Positions 35,686-46,200 of a stretch of DNA of 64,000 nucleotides are shown piece by piece; the stretch's first letter is position 1; each line of letters starts with the position of its first letter. Location of the stretch: NCBI GenBank assembly GCA_036245805.1, contig BTRK01000004.1, positions 6,572,001 through 6,636,000 of the forward strand, given 5' to 3'. The position numbers were made by a program, and so were the translations under genes. The DNA is from Pristionchus mayeri (taxonomy: Eukaryota; Nematoda; Chromadorea; Rhabditida; Neodiplogasteridae). A model generated the notes under the pieces. That model worked only from the letters and a program-made list of their open reading frames with translations. It searched no databases and was not told the DNA's origin.

Positions 35686-38600
35686 TCAATTGTCCTCATC
35701 ATCGACCAATTCACTGCCATAAATCTTGATCTTGATGCGGCCTAAAGATGTCGAATTAGAAGTTGAATGAATAAGTAGAATAAGAGAAGAGAATTTTTTG
35801 AATGTACGCAGGCATATACTTGCCTTGCCCTTCCTTGGTCGTGATCATGGTGAAGCACTCCGAAGCGTGAATGTGGATAACGTCGTCGATGTCGAGGGGC
35901 GTCGGCGAATACACACACTTCTCCTCAACACAGCAAACATTGGAGGGGGGGGATATCATTTCATTTTTTGAGTACAGCGATGATATTATCACCCTCCGTA
36001 GGGTTTTTATAATGATACAGTACCATATTATCGCGCCCGAAACATTGCAATAGTACCTGATCAACGCCCAGCTGCTGGTCCCTGTTCCATCCCCACATGT
36101 AGACGTCGTTCGAGTCTGGCACGAATCAATAATCTTCCCATACCGTACCCCTATCATACCCGTGATGGCTACCGAGTGCCAGGCTCCGGCAGCGATGTCC
36201 TTGACGATGACGTCATCGGGCAGATCGACCTCCACGAACTCGGTCGGAGACGAGCACACTCTGCCAGTGCCCAACTCGCCATGGCTGAACAAGTTGGCAT
36301 AAGCTGTGGGATACTGCAGGGTACTGTAGGCCGGTAATCAAGCAATAGGATCGATAATTCACCTTCCGGTGCCCATCGCCCACACCCTTCCCTCCTCGGT
36401 GAGTGCCAGAATGTGGTTTGCGCCTTCGGCCACTTTCGCCACTCTCCCCATGCCCTCGGGCACTTGCAGCTGCATCAACACGCCGGGAGGCACCTTAAAA
36501 TTTTACTGTAATCGCCAGCAGGATAGGAGGCAACCTCGAGGTCAAAGGCGTCAGGGTCCTCAGGGTCCGCAACCACTCTGACCCTCTTCGAATCGTCGTA
36601 GATACTGCAATACAAATGCGAGATGGAGCACAGGAAGAGTAGATTCATGAAATCAGTTAGCGATAGCGAGATAAACTTCTCACCGGTAGATCCTTGGTCT
36701 GCTCCCATCCGACTGATCGATGAAGAATACGAGCGAATGAGTAGATACCAGCAAGCGAGGCTGCGTCGGCTTGTCAGGGGCCAGGCCCGAATCCTGGCAG
36801 ACTTTCTTGACTTAATTGAAATGTAGCTTAGCCGTACCTTAGTGGTCGAAGTCTTGGCAATCACTGCAGATCCTGGACTCGGAACGAATACAAACATATC
36901 GGAGGGCGAAGTGTCGAGAAAAGTAGAGAGAGGGGGATCCTGCAAATACATTAAAAAAATAAATATCAGGCCTCTCACGAGATAATTGGGACAACGAGTT
37001 GACATCCAATTTTAAGAAATTCTGTTTTTTTATGTCTCCATTCAGTACTTCCCTAGACTAGACTAAAACCGAAGTTTCAGATTTGTATCATGCGCTGCAG
37101 CTGCTGCAGGTTGCTGCAAAGTTCTGAAAATGATCACTGTTTTAACAGGTTTTCACACATCAAAGTGGTCGTTTTTTACTTCAGAAGTTATTTTACGATT
37201 AATTGACAGATTTTGGCGCAAGTTGTTCATTTTTAACATTTGCGACCGTTGCAGCACACGCACGCCCAACATGTTTTTATTTTATAACTTGAACAGTGAT
37301 TTTTTCCCCAAAACAAATTTTGCGCAGTTTTGTAGAGCTTGAAATTCTGTACAAGTATTTGCAGAATTTATCTCTGTGGTCCTGGTTGTTTCCCAGAGCG
37401 CCGAAAGTCTCGCAGTGGGCTGCACGTCTGAAGTCTCAATCTCAAGGTCGCGGGTTCGAATCCCGGCCGTGGAAACAATTTTTTTTGCCAATGCAAATTG
37501 ATGCGGAAACTTCCTTAAATGTGCTAAAATGATGAAAGAATCAAACAAAACAATATTTGTCGCCTCCGGGAGTCGAACCTGCGACCACAACCCCCCGATC
37601 TCCCTTTTGCAGCCCATTGTAAGATATTCGACGCTCTGGGAAACAATCAGGACCACAGAGATAAATTCCGCAAATACTTGTACAGAATTTCAAGCTCTAA
37701 AATACTGCGTAAAATTTGTTTTGGGGAAAAAATCAGTGTTCAAGTTATAAATTAAAAACATGTTCGGAATGCGTGTGCTGCAACGGTCGCAAATGTTAAA
37801 AATGAACAACTTGCGCCAAAATCTATCAATTGATCATAAAATAACTTCTGAAGTAAAAAACGATCACTTTTATGTGTGAAAACCTCTTAAAACTGAGACC
37901 ATTATCAGAACTTTGCAGCAACATGCAGCAGCTGCAGCGCATCATAAAAATCTGAAACTTCGGTTTTAGTCTAGACTAGGCAAGTACTGAATGGAGACAT
38001 AAAAAACAGAATTTCTTAAAATTTGAATGTCAACTGAAAATGTCGATTTGTCCCGATTCTCTCGTGAGAGGCCTGATATATTATATTTCCTTTATGGTGA
38101 TATGCACACATAACACAGATCTCCTGTAAGATCGCAGGAACCAATACAACAGAAAAAAATTTTGATCGCGGATCTCGGTGAAGATGATTAGACTAGGTAA
38201 CGTGAGGCCGCTGACAACGCAATCCGCTTCGTTTGTCGAAATTTGCATGTTTATGGGCAGTAGTGACCTACTGCTCAAAATGGCCGTATGTCGGTCAATT
38301 TTTGACCTACAGCGAGCGATTTTTTTCCAATCTGTGCGTAATGAAATTGTCTATAAGCAGGTTCGCTTACAACACGATGAAAAGTGTCATCATCATACAG
38401 TAATCATGAAAAAACACATTAAATTTTAATTTACACAAAACTTTTCTCTTTACAACACGATTTTTATTGCAGATTCGGATTCCCCATACTCGATTTTAGG
38501 TACATGTATTTTTCATTTGTCTTGGATCCTGCTTCTACATACTGCTACTCAGTATGCAGAACTCGGACTTGTTTGATTTTTTGAAAAAAATACATTTCGG

Positions 38601-39936
38601 TGTGTCTCTCGCCTCTGAATTATGCTAATCAGTAAAGTAAGACCAGTTTTGGAAAGCTAACGAAGAGATCTACAAATATGTCTCAGTGGTCCAGACTTCA
38701 AAGTGGACCGTTTTTGAGTTATTTAGTGAATTCGAATTGGTTGCCATTTACCTAGAGAATCGTTGAGTGGAATGATCGCACGCTGAAACTTTCCTGTGCT
38801 CGTGATAACTCAAAAACGGTCCACTTTGAAGTCTTGGACCACTGAGTCATATTTGTAGATCTCTTCGTTAGCTTTCCAAAACTGGTCTTACTTTACTGAT
38901 TAGCATAATTCAGAGGCGAGAGACACACCGAAATGTATTTTTTTCAAAAAATCAAACAAGTCCGGGTTCTGCATACTGAGTAGCAGTATGTAGAAGCAGG
39001 ATCCAAGACAAATGAAAAATACATGTACCTCAAATCGAGTATGGGAAATCCGAATCTGCAATAAAAATCGTGTTGTAAAGAGAAAAGTTTTGTGTAAATT
39101 AAAATTTAATGTGTTTTTTCATGATTACTGTATGATGATGACACTTTTCATCGTGTTGTAAGCGAACCATCTTATAGACAATTTCATTACGCACAGATTG
39201 GAAAAAAATTCGCTCGCTGTATGTCAAAAATTGACCGACATACGGCCATTTTGAGCAGTAGGTCACAACTGCTCGTAAACATGCAAATTTTGACAAACGA
39301 AGCGGATTGGCGTTGTCAGCGGCCTCACGTTACCTAGTCTAATCATCTTCACCGAAATCCGCGATCAAAATTTTTTTTTCTGTCGCAAAAGGGTCTCATT
39401 TTGCTGCATTTTTAGCGGAGATCCGTGATAAGGTCTTTGGTATGCACTCCCAAGCTGGAATTAAGCCAAGCGTCGGTCATGCTTGTGCGCTACTACAGTA
39501 GCTACTAGGAGATTTTTTTTATTCTAACTTGGGAGCGCCAGTCGGGGGTACTTGATTCAATTTTCGGTGCGCACATCATAGGTTGGCTATTCGATGCAAA
39601 TTTAGGAACCGAGACCTCTTCCTGGATTTTCTAATCAAGCTAGGGAGTGTCATTGCGAAGTTGGAAGTAAAACCTAAACAATAAATAGAATACACACCAT
39701 GAGGGCGTCCAATCTAAAGACGAACACGTGGTACTCAGTGAGCATGACGAGATGCGCATCTGTTGCCGTGTAAGAGAGCACGGGCTGAAAAATAGAAGTG
39801 TGGGCTACACTCATCTTCCATCACGTACCTTCCTTACTTTGACGAGATGAGCAGTGTTTCTGATCTTATCGACCACTCTTAGAGCACAAGGATCATCAGA
39901 TACTGTAGAGACATCAAAGCACAAAGATCCCGACAT
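35686..39936 (-). CDS. RCC1-repeat protein resembling RCCD1
   Basis: Beta-propeller-type protein of the RCC1 superfamily; human RCCD1 works with the histone demethylase KDM8. Ten exons join in phase: 39829-39936, 39698-39784, 36838-36939, 36684-36712, 36535-36604, 36363-36493, 36160-36323, 36057-36115, 35824-35923, 35686-35741. RCC1 repeats are clear in the second half: VAKVAEGANHILALTEEGRV, NLFSHGELGTGRV, VKDIAAGAWHSVAITDSNDV and YMWGWNRDQQLG. The first ~110 residues are a less conserved region. Exon 36684-36712 is only 29 nt. The intron after exon 35824-35923 (transcript order) has a GC donor (CAAG|GCAAGT). The 2.76-kb intron 36940-39697 contains two giant inverted repeats. The start Met follows TTTTTCATCAG directly. 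The RCCD1 name is inferred from domain layout and short length (about 290 aa); another small RCC1 protein is possible. Confidence 0.8.
37392..37477 (+). other. tRNA-like segment, left arm
   Basis: TCTCGCAGTGGGCTGCACG resembles an internal A box, and GGTCGCGGGTTCGAATCCCG is a strong B box with T-arm. GTTTCCC at the start pairs with GGAAAC at the end like an acceptor stem, about 86 nt apart. The D and anticodon arms do not fold cleanly, so this is not called as a tRNA gene. Confidence 0.45.
37558..37645 (-). other. tRNA-like segment, right arm
   Basis: Read on the minus strand it starts GTTTCCCAGAGCGTCG, like the left arm, then gives ACAATGGGCTGCAAAAGG and the B-box-like GGTCGCAGGTTCGACTCCCG. 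Its middle differs from the left-arm segment far more than the rest of the arms differ, as if a different tRNA-like unit sat there. Confidence 0.4.
38147..39384. repeat. Large inverted repeat 2, about 1.24 kb
   Basis: Arms of about 575 bp (38147-38722 and 38803-39384) with very high identity flank an ~80-bp centre. The outer ends read CAGAAAAAAATTTTGATCGC. Each arm can encode the same short peptide frame (ending HHHTVIMKKHIKF), but this is a by-product of the inverted copy rather than a supported gene. It follows inverted repeat 1 in the same intron. Confidence 0.88.
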
Positions 39937-40271
39937 CTGATGAAAAATTAGTCGCGCATCATATTCGTGCTTTCCGCCGAGATCAGATACAAAGATACTG
40001 AATTATAACAGATTCTTGCGCTAGCAGCACATTTTGATCTCCTTTTTATCGCAGACAATAAAACTTGAACAACTTTCCATAAATATGTTAAATTGATCAA
40101 TAGATAAAAATTCACTCTGATCCCGTGAGAAACAGTAATCAAAGCGACGTCGAATAATACCACGAGCAATCAAGAGCACTGTTAGTTACAAACAAATACA
40201 TATATGTTATGCTAATCGATGAATCAAGTGATCACAATGACCTACACTCGTAATCCTACTCAGCAGTGACT

Positions 40272-43200
40272 CTAATGCAGCCACAGCAGTCCTTGGATCT
40301 CTCCTAGGAACTTCTCCATTCGCTGTCTGAACTGCAATCTCTCCCTTCTTCCCATCTTGGGCTCTCCGTCGGGGAAGAGATGCGAGAAGGCTGAACAAGA
40401 TTCATTCCTTGACTCTCTCCCACAATCTCCTACCTTCTCCCAGTTTGGCCGCCGCCTTCACATTCGCCTTTCGCTGCAGGAGCTCGTGAGCAAACGAGTT
40501 GAAGTAATCCTGCAAAGCGAGGAGTAGATGCATCGATGGTGTGGATATGCGAGGGACCTTGTCAAAGCAGATGAGTGCGAAGAGACAACTGGATGCTTCA
40601 GCGAAGACGGACGCTTCGGCAGAATTCTCGAGACACGCCTCGAACACCATCTGCAAAGCCACCATCATTAACCAGTTTCGCAGCATCAGATGAAATACGA
40701 AGGATCAAGTAGACGAAAAAAAAGACACAAATACCGGAACTCGGTCGGATGAGAACTATGACATTATGCCGCCTTTGATATATCAAGGCGGCATGACGTC
40801 ATAGCTCTCATCCGACCTAGTGTCCAATTATCTGTCCTCACCGGCAGCATCTCGTGGAAGTGTCCCAAGAGGCTCTCGGTGCACTTGTCCCGGTGTGCGC
40901 CAAAGTAGCCCGCCACTTCAGCCAGCGCCTCGAGACACACCGAGGTGATCTCAGTGCCGAACTTGGATGTGAGTCCCGCCTGGAATGGGTCGAATACGCA
41001 TAATGAATCTGTTGAATCAAAAATGAATCTTTTGAATCACCATGCGCAAATGTTTCGTGTGAATAACTTACCTTGAGACACTCGCACATGGCGTTGAGTA
41101 GCCGATCATTGATGAACGCGAGTGCCTCGGGGCAGAACTCGACGAGATACAGCAGAAGACGGTAGAACTTGAGCGCCACCTGACAGGAACACCCATCATC
41201 ACCCAACCAACAGAGCGTGATATCATTCTAAATCAGGGCAGGGCGGACGTCAGTCGCCCTACGATCTCACTCAATGCATTCTCCGAATGATTGAGCCCCT
41301 ATAGTTACATCCATGACCATAAAGGCGTGGTGGCGCAGTGGTGTGAGGCGCCACTCGCTATACAAGGGACCTAAGTTCGATCCCCCGCCGAGGCAGACCA
41401 AGCCCTACATCTCCGGGGTCGGTAAATTGGCAGTGACCCAGGTCGCGAAATGTATCGTTCCCTAGAAGCACAGCACTACACCACCTAGCGTAATCGTTAA
41501 CGACGACTGTAAAATCGCTTGAAGTGGCTCCAAAAAAAAAAGTTACATCCATGTGGAATGGTTATTTCCCACGCAACGAGAAAGAGATCTGGCCCCCTCA
41601 CCTCAGGATGCTGCAGCAGACTCTCGCTCATCACACACAACAGCATCTCCAGCGACGTCATCGCTACCTGCAGAGCCATTCCTTCTTTAAAAAGTTTATT
41701 CAATACATTTATATGCGCATAAATGGAAAGATAATCCAGTTGTAATTGAAACACCCTCTCCCATTTCCATACATGAGGCTCTCACCCCTCTGCTGCCCAC
41801 CCCCACCCCATCATAAGCGGGCGGAGTCTACTCCCGAGATAGGAAAGTATCAAAGGTGCTACCTGTGATCCGGTGAGCTGTCGATCGTCGGCCGACTCCA
41901 GAATGTCATTGGACAGCACATTGGAGAGTATGTCCATGAAGAGGACGAGATCGGCTGCCTGGACCAGGGAGGTCAATCAATAACCACGCTACCCATCTAC
42001 CGTATACCTTCTCTTCGTCGTCCGAGCTCATGCCAACGAATCGCTGGACGTGCGTCGATCGGTACGCGTCTACCGTCTGCAGCAGGCACGTGTACAGCTT
42101 CATCGAATCTTCCTGAACAAAATAAACGACTGAAAGCTATTCAAAAATGCTTGAACAGTACCGATAAATGAAGCATGACGATCGAGCGCTAATTTAGACA
42201 ACTGTAATGCCAGAGACAGTATGCCGAGATAGTTCTAATTCTGCCTAAGTGATGGGTATCCAGTCGATCCAGTCGAGTATCCAGTCGAAGTACCTTCTGA
42301 TCGATGTAGATGGACACTTTGGTGGTGACGTCCTGCATCAGACAGAGCACTGCCGTCACCACTGCCGCACTCGACGATGTCCTCACCAGGTCGGGGCACG
42401 TCTCCAGCACCGGCTCCACCACCTCTGCAATCGCACACACTTTGACACTGAGTAACATTCGAATAATTTCTTTCCAGGAGGAAAAAACTAGTCCGCTTCC
42501 GTGTAATGAGTATGCATAGCATCAGTGAAAACTATCCTCTGATCCACCCTTCCCTAGCACCCTCACTGCCAGTAAGTTTCCCAGTGGTATGCCTGCAGAG
42601 GACTTTTACGAGAACCTCCCTTGGTTGCACTTACTGAATAGGGTGTTTGCAGATTGTGGCTGGCTTGCTTTGGCGACTCCATCGAAGCACTGCAGCAGGT
42701 CGATGAGATCCGAGTCGACTTGTGTCGTGTTGGGCGCCGCACGATGCTGCCCGATCACTGCGCCATACCGGGCTGTCAGCGGCTCGAGGATCTGAGAACA
42801 TTCAGGACTTCTTATCTTTCCCTTCAGTCTTTATTCACTCCCTAATTGTTTTCAAGCTCGAGTTATTGTAAATGTCTCGCCAAGATCGCGTTTGATAAGT
42901 GGAGAGAGTGTGGGAGAAATAAAAATGCAAATACCCAAAATTCTACCGTCTAACAAATCGTGCTCACCTGGTTGAACATATTCTTGCGCAGCTCATCCGA
43001 GTTGGCAGCTGCTCCGATGAACACCAACACCTGCAGACAGCGCATCTTTTCCCCTTGCCAGCTGGGAATTCGACGCATCTCCGTTCTTCCACAATCATTT
43101 CTCCCAAACATCAGGCCGGCCAATCATTTGCCTACTATTCATGTGGTGGCACATAGTTCATTCTTGACATTTACTAGGAATGCTCATTGATCAGGCCGAT

Positions 43201-46200
43201 TCGGGGGAATTGCCCTATCCTCGTACCTTCATGAGCTGTGCTCGCACCGGACATCGTGCCAGATCCATCTCTGCGAGTGCTGCGAAGAGGGCGGGCGATG
43301 CAGCCAGGGTTGCCGCGTGCGACTCCACCAACGACTCCAGCATCGACACTGCGTCCGAACACAGTCTGCAGTACAATGATATGGATACGCACATCTACCA
43401 TTCGCCGCCCGAAACAGGAGCAGACCATACTTCTGCTCGCCGCTGAACTTGCTGAGGGTGGTGAACGTCTTCGTGAGGACAAAATTGACGATGAGTTCGG
43501 CAGTCGGCCCGCGGGAGGGAAGCAGCGGGTAGTTGACAGCCTCCGTGTCATCCGGCTGAAGATCACGACGGTCAATGTAATGTACAATCTCCGTCAAGTT
43601 CATATTCAAACTCACAAGTTTTATCCTGCGAAATTTTATTCTGCCTGAAGGAATGCATTGAAGCCAACCTCAGGAATGGTGCTGGTCGCATTGAGCACTC
43701 TCTTCATGGCGAAGGCCGTCGATCGACATAGCTCGGGCGAGATCATCGAGAGAGAGGCAGAGGAGAGCAGCTGATGCTCCAGCGAGCTCCACGCCAGCAG
43801 CTCGCCCACCAGGCTGAACGATGCAATTATTGAGAGCAGCAGCTGCAGGATGTCTGGTAGTGAATTCCACGGACCAGACAAGGGAATGGGTGTACATTGC
43901 AAATACTGGGAGAGGCGCACAAAAAGACCTCTCTAGCAAGAAGCGGGGCCTTTCCGGCTTCAAGTATTTCACTGCTCTGACGAAAGCGAGGAATGGACTG
44001 ACATGAGGAAGGGATCGACGTGTCCTACTGCGGTCTCCCTCGGTGCAGTCGGATGCTCGATGCACTGACGGAGGAAGGAGTCGCGCGAGTCGGGAAGGAA
44101 CGCACCTCAAATAGGCCGGATCGTGTTCTCGGCTCCGTTTTTGGGACCAATTGCAGCCCGACTCGCCGGGTACAAGATACTATTGCTGATTCTGGTAACT
44201 GCGTGCGTCCACGGACCTCCTCTCTCCTGACACAGCTTGACCGATCGATCGTACACCTCCACCTGCACGTGACACGATCCGTCCATGTCTTCTCCCACCA
44301 ACGACGTGGCTGCTATCAACATCAACCTGCGAAGCGAATCATATCTGAGATCCCCGGCACAAGGCGCATCAATTGACAACCCAAAATAGATTGAGCAATA
44401 GAATGAATGATAGATTAATAGATAGATAACAGAGAGATTGTGAGCAAATTAGGTCCCCAATCTACGAAGACAAACACACCAGTGCATGTCCTCTTGCCAC
44501 TCCGGCAACCTCGACGTGTCCGCACTCCCCTCCGCCATGGCTGAGAACTCGACCAGGCGAGAGCGGATAAGGCTGCAAAGAGGGATGCATAGCAGTCATT
44601 CAATGGCTTCCGGGAAGACTACTCACTTCGTGAGTGTCTCTGTGAATCGGGCGACGCTGTAGCAGGCCATGCTTCCCATGGGAGTCAGCAAGTCATTGTA
44701 GAGCACCTGCATATGATCGTATTTACTTGTGCAGAACAAACTACCCAATTAATCCAAGTGCTCAATTGCCCATTCCTCACCCTGTCATCCTTCATATCGT
44801 CGTCCTCATCTGCATCCCCTGCTCCCTCTTCCTCTCTCGGCCGACTGCCCATCGGAGCAGACTGAGTGGCATTGAAGAAGGCGCCAATGATGCCCCATGT
44901 TGGCGTGACGACCATCGACTCCTCTGCAGGACATCAAACAGTAAGTCATCACGTCGGCTGTTGTATGAGCAGGGGGGGGGGGGCTCAATGTTTGGTTTGT
45001 TCTCACTAGGGAACACTTCGTGGGAAAAACATACCGTGATGGAATCTTTTGAAGCACAAATAATGGATAGATATGAAGCAAGATACTTGTCAAATCACAA
45101 AAACATGCCATGTGCACGATTTGTTCCTCGATGTCCTCACCTGCACTAGGTCGGATGAGAACTATGACGTCATAGTTCTCATCCGACCTAATGACGCCCT
45201 CGCCCACTCACCGAATGCATTCTTCTGTTCTTCTTCCAACGCCGCCCTCCACTTGCCCCTCAGCAGGATCGCCCATGCCTCGTACAGCTGGCAGAGGCCA
45301 GCGTGCTTCGAATGGTCAGAGATACGCTGCAGATAGAAAACAAGGTTGGATTTGAATGCGAGCCATCTTCCGTTAGTCTCCTCTAGGATATCTAATTGCA
45401 ACCCACAATGGCATCGCTCAAGGCTGCACCAGTGAGATGCTCGATGAACTGCGAGATGTAAGTGAAGAATCTGTGGATGGGGAATGGCTCTCCTTCTGTA
45501 CCAAGCCATCTAGGGCCACTTACCGTACTCGCAGTTCATCGGGCAGTCGGATGAGCGTCTGGATGGGGCGATACATGAAGAGACGATGGATGATCGTGCA
45601 AAAGGCATCCGTCTCGTGAGGGGCCGGTCCTGCACAGAGAATACCCACTCACTTGCGAAAAAAATTGACAACCCCAACCCGGCAAACTACTGGCTAATCA
45701 CTTGAAATGCAAAGGAACAATGATGAGACACCTTGTGGGAAGAGCATCAGCAGGTTGTCCGAGAAGATGTGCACAAAGTGCTGTGCGAATTCGTCTGTCA
45801 TCACCTGTAAGGAGTACAATGATTGGGTGCTACTTCCATAGTAATTCCCCATTTTATGCCCCCCCTCTCCTCTCCTCATAGGAAAGTAGGTAGGAAAGGT
45901 CACAATGGCGTGGATATCCGAAGTAAATCGATGTATTTTGTTAACCCATCGTACCTCTCCTGCCAGTGAGGCGAGCTGTACAAGGCAACCGAGAGAGTGC
46001 ACAGATAGGCTCTCGTCAGAACGGCACTTGGCGTGCAACTGAAGATGGAGGTTGCATAATCAATGCAAAGGTCTACTATGCTGAATCTCCAGTGCTTACC
46101 TTGAAGAAAACAAGGAAGAATGCCTCGTTCGATAGCAGATCACTCCACGATTTGGGTGGTCGGAACGAGGTGGAATTCTGGTTCATCGAGAACAACTTGC

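Larger units (their letters stand above)
36961..38078. repeat. Large inverted repeat 1, about 1.1 kb, with tRNA-like arms
   Basis: The left arm starts ATATCAGGCCTCTCACGAGA and the right arm ends in its inverse. Arms of roughly 500 bp (36961-37475 and 37590-38078) flank a ~115-bp AT-rich centre. Identity is high across most of the arms but lower around the tRNA-like segment at the inner end of each. It is a fold-back element inside the RCCD1-like intron and has no transposase frame. Confidence 0.85.

Noticed and set aside
37392..37645. Functional tRNA genes in inverted repeat 1
   Set aside because: The B boxes are good, but the D and anticodon arms do not fold normally, so only 'tRNA-like' is supportable.
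38178..39296. Two 65-83-codon frames sharing HHHTVIMKKHIKF
   Set aside because: They are the same DNA in the two arms of inverted repeat 2, read from opposite strands; no start context, splice signal or homology supports a gene.
42160..45620. Many plus-strand frames of 60-140 codons
   Set aside because: They lie antisense to exportin-4 exons and show no independent homology.
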